Positions 1-5,170 of a stretch of DNA of 5,170 nt are shown in pieces. Made by a program: the position numbers and the translations under genes. The stretch comes from Armatimonadota bacterium (GTDB taxonomy: Bacteria > Actinomycetota > Acidimicrobiia > Spongiisociales > UBA5794), in NCBI GenBank assembly GCA_008501565.1, contig QQUL01000128.1:1-5170 (forward strand), written 5' to 3'. The notes under the pieces are model-generated. The model did no database searches. It saw only the letters and a list, made by a program, of their open reading frames with translations, and had not been told where the DNA came from. Numbering within the stretch: the stretch's first letter is position 1; every line of letters starts with the position of its first letter.

Positions 1-1
1 C

Positions 2-1390
2 GTCGCCGTCGGGATGGGAACTGATGGGGGCGGCAACCCAGCGGAGATCCTGTACACGGTCGACGGTGACGGGCGTCTCAAGAAATGGGAACTCAACGGC
101 ACGTTCATCGGCGACTTCTCTCCGGGAACACCCTTGGATCAGCCCCGCCAGGTTGAAGTACATCCGACAACCAATGACGTCTGGATCGTGAACTCACGTG
201 AACGCCAAATCGTCGTAATCGATCAGGACGGTGTCGAAAAGGCACGGTTTGGAGAAAACGGCTCCGGAGACGGCCAGTTCGAGGGCGACCCGAGGGGTAT
301 CACCATTTCGCCCGATGGCACCAAGGCGTTCGTCGCCGACGACGGGAACCACAGAGTCCAGGTCTTTGACGCCTCGGTTGGTAACGAGGGAACCTACATC
401 GAGTCGTACGGAGGTTCCCTCGGTGAGGCCGACTACCTCGTTGATGCCAGAGGACTTGAGGCGACGGCAGACGGGAAGCTGATCGTCACGGACGAATGGG
501 ACTACGACCTCAAGGAGTTCACGATCGATGGCACCTATGTGGATTCGTATTTCGGCGCAACCGCACCCGTTGGGGGTGTGAATTCTCCCCGCGGTCTCGA
601 CATTGACTCCGTAGGGCGGATCTTTGTGAGCGACTGGTGGAACCAACGCATCGATCGATGGGATTCGGACGGCTCAAACGCGTTCGCCTGGGGGTTCCGA
701 GGTACCAAGACCGAACCCGGATCCATCAACTTCGCATGGGATGTTGCGATCCAGCCAGGAACCGGCCGTGTATTCGTCGCCAACCGCGAGAGCCATGAAA
801 TCGAAGTATTCGAAGGAAACGGCGACTATGTCACACGGTGGGGAGTTCGCGGGCCCGCTGACGGCGAGTTCGAATTCCCCCAAGGAGTCGCTTTCGCACC
901 GGACGACACCCTTGTCGTCACTGATTCCGGCAATGGCCGTGTCCAGCGCTTCACGATCGACGCTTCAGGCACCGGTACCTTTTCGGAGGCATTCGGCACC
1001 GACGGATCGGGCGCCCCTGGCAATCTCAACCTCCCCGCCGGCATCGATGTTGCCGAGGACGGAACGGTCTGGGTGGCTGACACGAGAAACGACCGCATTC
1101 AGAGCTACGACCCCGACACCGCAACCTGGACGGTGTATGCAAACGCTTCCGGTCTTACGACATTCAGTCTGCCGTGGGATGTGACGGTCGCCCCAGACGA
1201 CACGATCTGGGTGGCAGACTCCGGTCGAAATCGAATCGTCAAGATGATGACAGATGGCACAAGTCTCTTTGAGGCTTCAGGCCCAGACATGGGGGCGACT
1301 GCTCTCAACTCGCCATCCTCCATTGCGTTCGGGATCGACGGGATCATCTACGTTTCTGACATCTGGAACAACCGGATCATCAAACTCGAC
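2..1390 (+). repeat. NHL-type propeller repeats in gene 1
   Basis: About nine degenerate protein repeats of 45-50 residues are visible, plus a partial one at the left edge. Each has the pattern proline/hydrophobic, Gly-(I/V/L)-x-(I/V), a D-G or D-D turn, then (V/I)(A/S/T)(D/N) and R-(I/V). Clear units lie near residues 81-120, 190-216, 282-314, 331-365, 382-410 and 432-458. Unit spacing varies and DNA identity between units is low, so this is old duplication, unlike the SLH part. The number of blades cannot be fixed because the N-terminus is missing; more than six units suggests either a large propeller or two stacked ones. Confidence 0.75.
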
Positions 1391-2809
1391 GAGAACCCTG
1401 ATCCGCCAGCGAACGCCACCCTTCCAGCCATCACCGGTATCGCTCAGGTCGGCGGGGATTTGTCGGTGTCCGACGGGACATGGACAAGTGCACTCCCAAT
1501 CACCTTCGAATACCAATGGCAACGATGCGATGGCGCCTGCGTAGACATCCCTGGCGAGAACTCAACCACATACACGGTCACATCTGACGACATTGGATCA
1601 TCGGTGACTGCGGTCGTGACAGCGACAAGCGATGTCGGAGAGGCTTCCGAGGCAGCGCCGCCGACCGGGGTCATCCCCGAACCCCCCGAGTCCCCCGTGA
1701 ATGATGGGTTGCCAACCATACGGGAGCTTCCCCAAGTCGGCGGAGTGCTCTCAACGTCGGATGGGTCCTGGACCGGCACTGAACCGATCACCTTCACCTA
1801 TCAGTGGCAACGTTGTGACGGGGGGTGCACCGACATCTCGGGAGAAGAAGGATCCACATACACGGTCACATCAAGCGATATCGGTTCATCCCTGCGGTCC
1901 GTCGTCACGGCACACAATGCCGCGGGATCCGTCGAGGCCCATTCGGCACCAACGGCTGTGGTGCTGGAACCTCCCTCCTCCCCTGTGAACGCGGCCCCTC
2001 CCGATATCTACGGAATGGCCAAGGTCGGTCAACAGCTTGCTGCTTCTTATGGAACGTGGACGGGTATCCAGCCGATCAGTTTTACCTATCAGTGGCAACG
2101 TTGTGATGGTGGATGCTCTGCTATTCCTGAAACGGATTCATCGACGTACACCGTTCGAGCCTCGGATATTGGGTTCTCGCTGACAGTGGTGGTGACGGGG
2201 ACAAACACTGCCGGGTCCAGTTCAGCAACAGCTTCTCAGACAGATGTGGTGCCCCTGCCTCCGGGAGGCAGGTTCGTCGATGACAACGGCAACATTCATG
2301 AGGCTGCGATCGAAGCGATCGCTGCGTTGGGTATCACCAAAGGCTGCAACCCTCCCGTGAACAACATGTTCTGTCCCGATGACCCGGTGACGCGTGGAGC
2401 GATGGCTGCATTCCTCAACAGGGCACTGGGCCTTGACCCGACAGGTCTCGACTTCTTCATAGACGACGAAGTGTCGGTGTTTGAGGGAGACATCAACCGG
2501 CTCGCAGCCGCAGGCATCACACTGGGCTGCAACCCGCCAATCAATGACAGGTTCTGCCCTGATGACCCGGTGACGCGTGGAGCGATGGCTGCATTCTTGA
2601 ACAGGGCATTGGGCCTTGACCCGACAGGTCTCGACTTCTTCCTGGACGACAACACCTCAGTGTTTGAGGGGGACATCGACCGGCTCGCTGCTGCAGGCAT
2701 AACCCGAGGTTGCAACCCTCCAACCAACGACCGGTACTGCCCAAACAGTCTCGTCACCAGAGCCGAAATGGCCACATTCCTCGCAAGGGCACTCAAGCTC
2801 GACACGTAG
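2..2809 (+). CDS. Secreted NHL beta-propeller / Ig-like / SLH-repeat surface protein (5' end outside window)
   Basis: The reading frame is open from base 2. The first ATG, at 14, has no Shine-Dalgarno sequence and no signal peptide follows it, so the true start is probably upstream; residues below count from that ATG. Residues 1-459 hold about nine NHL-type repeats of 45-50 residues, each ending in a VAD/VSD-x-x-N-x-R-I/V core (VADDGNHRVQVF, VSDWWNQRI, VADTRNDRIQ), as in beta-propellers. Residues 466-553, 565-651 and 660-747 are three Ig-like repeats with a 96-residue period, each with GTW/GSW, YQWQRCDG-x-C and a D-I-G near the end. Residues 753-931 are three SLH-like repeats with a 61-residue period. 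There are exactly 12 cysteines, none in the propeller and one pair in each Ig and SLH unit, which fits disulfides in an exported protein. By family knowledge, NHL propellers bind ligands or partners and SLH modules bind cell-wall polymers. Inference: an envelope-anchored binding protein with unknown ligand. It converges on the hydrolase gene. Confidence 0.9.
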   Translation, partial: VAVGMGTDGGGNPAEILYTVDGDGRLKKWELNGTFIGDFSPGTPLDQPRQVEVHPTTNDVWIVNSRERQIVVIDQDGVEKARFGENGSGDGQFEGDPRGITISPDGTKAFVADDGNHRVQVFDASVGNEGTYIESYGGSLGEADYLVDARGLEATADGKLIVTDEWDYDLKEFTIDGTYVDSYFGATAPVGGVNSPRGLDIDSVGRIFVSDWWNQRIDRWDSDGSNAFAWGFRGTKTEPGSINFAWDVAIQPGTGRVFVANRESHEIEVFEGNGDYVTRWGVRGPADGEFEFPQGVAFAPDDTLVVTDSGNGRVQRFTIDASGTGTFSEAFGTDGSGAPGNLNLPAGIDVAEDGTVWVADTRNDRIQSYDPDTATWTVYANASGLTTFSLPWDVTVAPDDTIWVADSGRNRIVKMMTDGTSLFEASGPDMGATALNSPSSIAFGIDGIIYVSDIWNNRIIKLDENPDPPANATLPAITGIAQVGGDLSVSDGTWTSALPITFEYQWQRCDGACVDIPGENSTTYTVTSDDIGSSVTAVVTATSDVGEASEAAPPTGVIPEPPESPVNDGLPTIRELPQVGGVLSTSDGSWTGTEPITFTYQWQRCDGGCTDISGEEGSTYTVTSSDIGSSLRSVVTAHNAAGSVEAHSAPTAVVLEPPSSPVNAAPPDIYGMAKVGQQLAASYGTWTGIQPISFTYQWQRCDGGCSAIPETDSSTYTVRASDIGFSLTVVVTGTNTAGSSSATASQTDVVPLPPGGRFVDDNGNIHEAAIEAIAALGITKGCNPPVNNMFCPDDPVTRGAMAAFLNRALGLDPTGLDFFIDDEVSVFEGDINRLAAAGITLGCNPPINDRFCPDDPVTRGAMAAFLNRALGLDPTGLDFFLDDNTSVFEGDIDRLAAAGITRGCNPPTNDRYCPNSLVTRAEMATFLARALKLDT
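1409..2254 (+). repeat. Three Ig-like repeats with YQWQRC motif in gene 1
   Basis: There are three tandem units with a 288-bp (96-codon) period. Identical DNA stretches recur exactly one period apart: a 23-bp stretch around the YQWQRCD codons at 1796-1818 and 2084-2106, and a stretch around the TYTVTS codons beginning at 1566 and 1854. Each unit has an N-terminal (P/V)xI-x-G/L core, a G-(T/S)-W turn, YQWQRCDG-x-C, Y-T-V and V-V-T-(A/G). Units are separated by short Pro/Glu/Ser linkers (EPPESP, EPPSSP). The Cys pairs 505/509, 601/605 and 697/701 are four residues apart, too close for a classical Ig core disulfide. The closest known type is the bacterial Ig-like stalk repeat of actinobacterial surface proteins; a spacer or stalk role is inferred. 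Confidence 0.75.
2381..2445 (+). repeat. Inverted homology arm A, left copy (perfect 65-bp match to 5053-5117)
   Basis: This stretch of gene 1's first SLH unit is the exact reverse complement of 5053-5117 in gene 3, 65 of 65 bases including every synonymous site. The neighbouring unit of gene 1 (2564-2628) differs from it at three positions. Recent exchange between the two loci is the simplest explanation. Confidence 0.9.
2720..2785 (+). repeat. Inverted homology arm B, left copy (65/66 match to 4896-4961)
   Basis: This part of gene 1's last SLH unit matches the reverse complement of 4896-4961 over 66 bases with one mismatch. That mismatch, at 2765, changes Glu to Gln (TRAEMA versus TRAQMA). 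The first 45 bases, 2720-2764, are identical. Homology continues more weakly to the stop codons, where both proteins end in KLDT. Confidence 0.9.
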
Positions 2810-2810
2810 G

Positions 2811-2838
2811 CACCGGCCGGAGTCATACCGATCCGGTG
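2811..2838. terminator. Possible bidirectional terminator hairpin between convergent genes
   Basis: CACCGG at 2811-2816 pairs with CCGGTG at 2833-2838. Inside, CGG at 2818-2820 can pair with CCG at 2828-2830 around a seven-base loop, giving nine pairs with a small internal loop. It fills the 32-bp gap between the stop of gene 1 (2807-2809) and the stop of the hydrolase gene (2842-2844), the expected place for a shared terminator. Neither side has a T-run, so it is not a canonical intrinsic terminator. Confidence 0.4.
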
Positions 2839-2841
2839 AGG

Positions 2842-4665
2842 TTACGGTTTGGTGAGTACCCGTGCGGTATGAGGCTGGACGGTGAGGGTTGACGACACCG
2901 AGTTGCCCCAGACGTTTTTGTACCCCGAACCGATCGTGATCGTCTTGGAGGATCCTGTCGGATTCACCAGCACGAGACCGTCTGAATAGTTCCTCTGGTA
3001 CAGACCTTGGGATGTCTTGAAGTACTTCCCTTGAGCAGAACCGATATCGATATTCCACCACGCGTGATCCTCAGTCGGTTTCGACTGGTCAGGCAGGAAG
3101 GTGAACAACGCGTCGGATCCTGCACCCAGCAGGAACGTGCCCAACGCGTACTCGTGCCATTTGTTCGTCTGAGCAGACGATGCAGACACCCACAACTTGG
3201 CGGTCACATAAATTGTCTTGCCCCGATTCGCGGCGTCGACAAGCATGTCAACATCCTGTTTCCACATCGACTCGTTGCGGTACGAGTTCACACCGTCTTT
3301 CGCCGAGCGGACAAACACCTCGGCCATCATCCCATCGAGACCGCCCCACAGCTGAGACGTGGCACCAGACGATCGGAAATACCTGAACCCAGACCCCAGT
3401 CCGTTCCCGTACACGACCGCGCCCGGGACACGAGACTCGACACGGTTGGCAAGCTTGATGGTCTGAGCCATCCACTGCTGATACGTCCAATCCTGACCCG
3501 TCGCCGAGTTGAACGGCATCACGTTCGACTGGCCACTGACAAGAGGACCGGTCCCCAACAAGTCCAGGAAACAACCGTCGTACCCGTTGCCGTTGATCAA
3601 CTCTTTGCACTTGTCAGCACGGTTGTTCCACCACGCCGAATTCGACACATCCATGACATAGTTCCCGAATTGTGTCGACTTGACCCGCACACCATTCTTG
3701 TTCTTGGCGAACCAAGCATCGGGATAGGACTGCCACTTCCCGGGTTCGGCGTACACAGCATTGACATACGTCAACACAACCAGGTCCGGATTCTCGGCGT
3801 GCATCGCAGCGATGTGGCCTTCGTATGTCTTCTCGTGCGCAACGAGCAACTCGAAATTGCGAGCGTCAGCAACTGCACGAGAGCGAGTCACCGTCGACGT
3901 CCCAGCCATCCATCGAGGTCCCCACACCTCGACTCCCGACGCATCCGGGTTCCCGGGGGGTGTCGTGGTGGTCGTGCTGCCGTCCGGCGGAGGGGGCGGA
4001 GGCGGGGGCTCAAGAATCGGCAGGCTCAACGCTCGTGCCAGGAACACCGCCATTTGGCCGCGTGTCAACTGTTCATCTGGACAGTACCGATCGTTCGCTG
4101 GCGGATTGCAGCCTGCGGTGATTCCGGCGGCTGCAAGCCGTTCGATGTCGCCTTCGTAGATGGAGGAGTTGTCATCAGCGAACGAGTCGCTATTGCCGGC
4201 AGGGGGAAGATCGAAAGCTCGAGCAACGAATGCGGCCATCTGCCCGCGCGTCAATTCGTTATCTGGACAGTACTGACTGTTGGATGGAGGATTGCAGCCT
4301 TTCGTGACGCCGGCTGCCGAGATCGAGTTGATTGCTGATTCATGGACCGAACCATTGTCATCGGCGTATGAATCGGTCGATGAGGCTGGGAAATCGAGTG
4401 CCCGTACCAGCATCGTCGCCATCTCTGCCCTCGTGAGGCCACGATCTGGGCAGTATCGATCGTTTGCTGGGGGGTTGCAGCCGGTGGTGATACCTTCGAC
4501 GGCGATCGCCTCGATGTAGGGCTCCTGCGCTGATCCGTCATCATCGACGAATGTCCCGGCCCCGCCAGGGGAACTCTGGGCGAGCGGCAGTGCGGATACG
4601 AAGAGGGTGAGAATGAGCAACGTGATTACCGCGAGGGTGCGGTTCGCGCCGCGGTGCAAAATCAT
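2842..4665 (-). CDS. Secreted SLH-anchored putative glycoside hydrolase (GHL15-like)
   Basis: Complete 607-residue protein. The ATG at 4665 is supported by GGAG ten bases upstream and by an immediate signal peptide: basic MILHRGANR, then a hydrophobic stretch at residues 11-28, with cleavage probably near residue 29. Three SLH-like repeats follow (about 38-98, 99-160, 161-215) with Cys pairs 63/72, 124/133 and 186/195. Residues 216-245 are a linker with a run of prolines then five threonines. Residues about 246-560 look like a TIM-barrel hydrolase: VVLTYVNAVY, NYVMDVSN (D339), YDGCFLDL (D363, D368) and GLDGMMAEVF (D444, E449). A beta-rich tail with LVLVNPTG ends the protein, as in many retaining hydrolases. 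The overall pattern resembles the hypothetical glycosyl hydrolase group GHL15, recognised by eye only. D368 and E449 are the best catalytic candidates (inference). C353 and C365 may form a disulfide. The substrate is unknown; an envelope or external polysaccharide is plausible given the wall anchor. Confidence 0.85.
   Translation of the reverse strand: MILHRGANRTLAVITLLILTLFVSALPLAQSSPGGAGTFVDDDGSAQEPYIEAIAVEGITTGCNPPANDRYCPDRGLTRAEMATMLVRALDFPASSTDSYADDNGSVHESAINSISAAGVTKGCNPPSNSQYCPDNELTRGQMAAFVARAFDLPPAGNSDSFADDNSSIYEGDIERLAAAGITAGCNPPANDRYCPDEQLTRGQMAVFLARALSLPILEPPPPPPPPDGSTTTTTPPGNPDASGVEVWGPRWMAGTSTVTRSRAVADARNFELLVAHEKTYEGHIAAMHAENPDLVVLTYVNAVYAEPGKWQSYPDAWFAKNKNGVRVKSTQFGNYVMDVSNSAWWNNRADKCKELINGNGYDGCFLDLLGTGPLVSGQSNVMPFNSATGQDWTYQQWMAQTIKLANRVESRVPGAVVYGNGLGSGFRYFRSSGATSQLWGGLDGMMAEVFVRSAKDGVNSYRNESMWKQDVDMLVDAANRGKTIYVTAKLWVSASSAQTNKWHEYALGTFLLGAGSDALFTFLPDQSKPTEDHAWWNIDIGSAQGKYFKTSQGLYQRNYSDGLVLVNPTGSSKTITIGSGYKNVWGNSVSSTLTVQPHTARVLTKP
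4021..4554 (-). repeat. Three N-terminal SLH-like repeats in the hydrolase
   Basis: Three units of about 60 residues each carry DD-x-(G/S)-S, G-(I/V)-T-x-G-C-N-P-P, YCP and LTR-(A/G)-(E/Q)-M-A. They are the same protein family as the tails of the flanking genes but clearly diverged in DNA, unlike the near-identical tails of genes 1 and 3. Here they sit directly after the signal peptide instead of at the C-terminus, so the anchor has been placed at the opposite end of the protein. Confidence 0.85.
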
Positions 4666-4675
4666 GGTGTTAGAT

Positions 4676-4679
4676 CTCC
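4676..4679 (-). promoter_or_regulatory. Ribosome binding site of the hydrolase gene
   Basis: On the minus strand the sequence reads TGGAGATC, and GGAG lies ten bases before the ATG at 4665. The spacing is slightly long but acceptable. It decides the start together with the signal peptide that begins at once after it. Confidence 0.6.
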
Positions 4680-4737
4680 AGTGGGCCAGCGCCTCTGGTG
4701 GCTAATCGGTATTTGGCTGAACTCCCTTTAGGGAATC

Positions 4738-4767
4738 ATTTTGCAGAATCCCAAAGTGACTAGTCAC
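4738..4767 (-). promoter_or_regulatory. Weak candidate promoter for the hydrolase gene
   Basis: On the minus strand, GTGACT (4767-4762) matches four of six bases of a -35 box and CAAAAT (4743-4738) matches four of six of a -10 box, with an 18-base spacer. This would start transcription near 4731, about 65 bases before the ATG. The -35 box would lie inside the large palindrome, a position suited to repression. Consensus matches of this quality arise by chance, so this is a suggestion only. Confidence 0.25.
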
Positions 4768-4774
4768 TTGGGGA
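4749..4774. promoter_or_regulatory. 26-bp near-perfect palindrome, probable operator
   Basis: The core AAGTGACTAGTCACTT (4754-4769) is a perfect 16-bp palindrome. It is flanked by one mismatched pair (4753/4770) and then four more matching pairs (TCCC at 4749-4752 against GGGA at 4771-4774), so 12 of 13 pairs match. There is no loop-sized spacer at the centre, which favours a site for a dimeric repressor or activator over an RNA hairpin. It lies 83 bases upstream of the hydrolase ATG. A TetR- or MarR-type regulator would fit the site size, but no regulator gene is in view. Confidence 0.55.
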
Positions 4775-4809
4775 ATTGAGATTCCGCCACGGCCCAGGAT
4801 GAGACCGAA

Positions 4810-4828
4810 GGGTATTGTTCGGATACCC
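4810..4828. other. Small inverted repeat in the spacer
   Basis: GGGTAT (4810-4815) and ATACCC (4823-4828) form a six-pair stem with a seven-base loop. Two shorter dyads lie nearby: TCCCT/AGGGA at 4723-4734 and GGAAT/ATTCC at 4772-4785. No T-run follows any of them. The role is unknown; each alone could be chance. Confidence 0.35.
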
Positions 4829-4844
4829 ATACCGCAAGCCGCGA

Positions 4845-4870
4845 AATCACAAGAGTGTGACTCTGTGATT
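4845..4870 (-). terminator. Possible terminator hairpin just after gene 3
   Basis: AATCACA (4845-4851) pairs with TGTGATT (4864-4870), and after a single bulged A, GAGT (4853-4856) pairs with ACTC (4860-4863) around a GTG loop, giving eleven pairs. On the minus strand the stem begins one base after the stop codon of gene 3 (4872-4874). Position and shape fit a transcription terminator, but only a very short T stretch follows. It may instead stabilise the 3' end of the mRNA or only partly stop read-through into the hydrolase gene. Confidence 0.45.
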
Positions 4871-4871
4871 C

Positions 4872-5170
4872 TCAGGTGTCGAGTTTGAGTGCTCGTGCGA
4901 GGAATGTGGCCATTTGGGCTCTGGTGACGAGACTGTTTGGGCAGTACCGGTCGTTGGTTGGCGGGTTGCAGCCCAGTGTGATCCCTGCAGCTGCGAGCCG
5001 GTTGATGTCTCCCTCAAACACCGACGCGTCGTCGTCTATGAAAAAGTCGGTGCCTGTCGGGTCAAGGCCCAGTGCCCTGTTGAGGAATGCAGCCATCGCT
5101 CCACGCGTCACCGGGTCCTTGGGGCAGTACCGGTTGTTGATTGGCGGGTTACAGCCCAGTGTGATGCCTG
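4872..5170 (-). CDS. C-terminal fragment of an SLH-repeat surface protein (5' end outside window)
   Basis: The minus-strand frame is open from the right edge to a TGA at 4872-4874, giving 98 visible residues. A GTG at 5111 is internal to the conserved V-T-R-G-A-M-A motif and is not a start, because the codons before it continue the same repeat (GITLGCNPPINNRYCP). The visible part is the end of one SLH-like unit and one whole final unit, with Cys pairs in both, ending in ALKLDT. It is nearly identical to the C-terminus of gene 1 in protein and DNA. By family logic this is the wall-anchoring tail of another exported protein, whose main domain lies beyond the window. It is upstream of and on the same strand as the hydrolase gene, with a 206-bp gap holding a hairpin and palindrome, so separate transcription is likely. 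Confidence 0.85.
   Translation of the reverse strand, partial: GITLGCNPPINNRYCPKDPVTRGAMAAFLNRALGLDPTGTDFFIDDDASVFEGDINRLAAAGITLGCNPPTNDRYCPNSLVTRAQMATFLARALKLDT
4896..4961 (-). repeat. Inverted homology arm B, right copy
   Basis: Partner of 2720-2785 with one mismatch in 66 bases (at 4916, the complement of 2765). It encodes TNDRYCPNSLVTRAQMATFL plus flanking residues. Together with arm A it brackets the hydrolase gene and both of its spacers. Confidence 0.9.
5053..5117 (-). repeat. Inverted homology arm A, right copy
   Basis: Exact reverse complement of 2381-2445, encoding DPVTRGAMAAFLNRALGLDPTG. In gene 3 this stretch lies in the penultimate visible unit, whereas in gene 1 it lies third from the end, so the two tails are offset by one 183-bp unit. 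Confidence 0.9.

Larger units (their letters stand above)
2270..2806 (+). repeat. Three C-terminal SLH-like repeats in gene 1, 183-bp period
   Basis: There are two full units and one 57-residue last unit, starting near 2270, 2453 and 2636. Each has an acidic start (F-x-D-D), an I-x-x-(L/I)-A-A-x-G-I-T-x-G-C-N-P-P segment, (F/Y)-C-P, and V-T-R-(G/A)-x-M-A-x-F-L-x-R-A-L. This follows the classical SLH layout (G-I-(T/I)-x-G and TRaEmA), with two added cysteines nine residues apart (778/787, 839/848, 900/909). At DNA level, 2378-2458 and 2561-2641 differ at only three positions. Likely role: attachment to a cell-wall polymer. Confidence 0.85.

Noticed and set aside
14..16. ATG at 14 as the true start of gene 1
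   Set aside because: The frame is open further upstream, no ribosome binding site precedes it and no signal peptide follows, while the protein is clearly of an exported type.
194..1797. Several other 70-150 codon frames on both strands across gene 1
   Set aside because: All overlap the continuous NHL/Ig coding frame and have low-complexity Ser/Arg/Pro translations; they are shadows of the repeats.
1566..2806. Tandem direct repeats as a possible CRISPR or satellite array
   Set aside because: Periods are 288 and 183 bp, multiples of three, in frame, and encode domain-sized protein repeats.
3007..4338. A 443-codon open frame on the plus strand, antisense to the hydrolase gene
   Set aside because: It lies wholly inside a well-supported gene, its translation is rich in Arg/His/Pro without any recognisable motif, it has no signal or domain pattern, and long antisense frames are common in GC-rich coding DNA.
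4666..4871. A tRNA, riboswitch or small RNA in the spacer
   Set aside because: The stems do not form a cloverleaf and no known riboswitch core could be recognised; only simple dyads are seen.
5109..5111. GTG at 5111 as the start of a short 79-residue gene
   Set aside because: It is the Val of the conserved V-T-R-G-A-M-A motif and the same repeat continues in frame to the window edge.
2381..5117. Inverted arms as ends of a transposon or insertion sequence
   Set aside because: The arms are in-frame protein-coding repeats, there is no transposase between them, and no target-site duplication is visible.

Overview
The window looks like chromosomal DNA of a moderately GC-rich actinobacterium, most likely of the Acidimicrobiia or a relative. 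This rests on codon usage and on a family style of S-layer-homology (SLH)-like repeat with a Gly-Cys-Asn-Pro-Pro ... Cys-Pro motif; that placement is inference. All three genes encode exported, surface-type proteins built from extracellular modules. There are no housekeeping, RNA or transposition genes.

Layout. (1) Positions 2-2809 (+): the 3' part of a large gene. Its product has an NHL-type beta-propeller region (about nine repeats visible), three Ig-like repeats with a YQWQRC motif, and three C-terminal SLH-like repeats. Its N-terminus and export signal lie before the window. (2) Positions 2810-2841: a 32-bp convergent gap with a GC-rich hairpin. (3) Positions 2842-4665 (-): a complete gene for a secreted protein with a signal peptide, three N-terminal SLH-like repeats, a Pro/Thr linker and a C-terminal TIM-barrel glycoside-hydrolase-like domain resembling the GHL15 group. 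(4) Positions 4666-4871: a spacer rich in dyads, including a nearly perfect 26-bp palindrome and a possible terminator hairpin. (5) Positions 4872-5170 (-): the 3' end of a third gene, whose visible product is again SLH-like repeats ending almost exactly like gene 1.

How they fit together. The shared SLH-like modules suggest that all three proteins attach to the same cell-envelope polymer. They would display a propeller/Ig protein, a putative polysaccharide-acting enzyme, and a third protein whose business end is outside the window.

The most striking signal is at DNA level. The SLH tails of genes 1 and 3 are near-identical and inverted with respect to each other, with a perfect 65-bp match and a 65/66-bp match. 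One gene 1 repeat matches gene 3 better than it matches its own neighbouring repeat. That points to recent gene conversion or recombination between the two loci. It also leaves the hydrolase gene between inverted homologous arms, where recombination could flip it while keeping both flanking reading frames intact.
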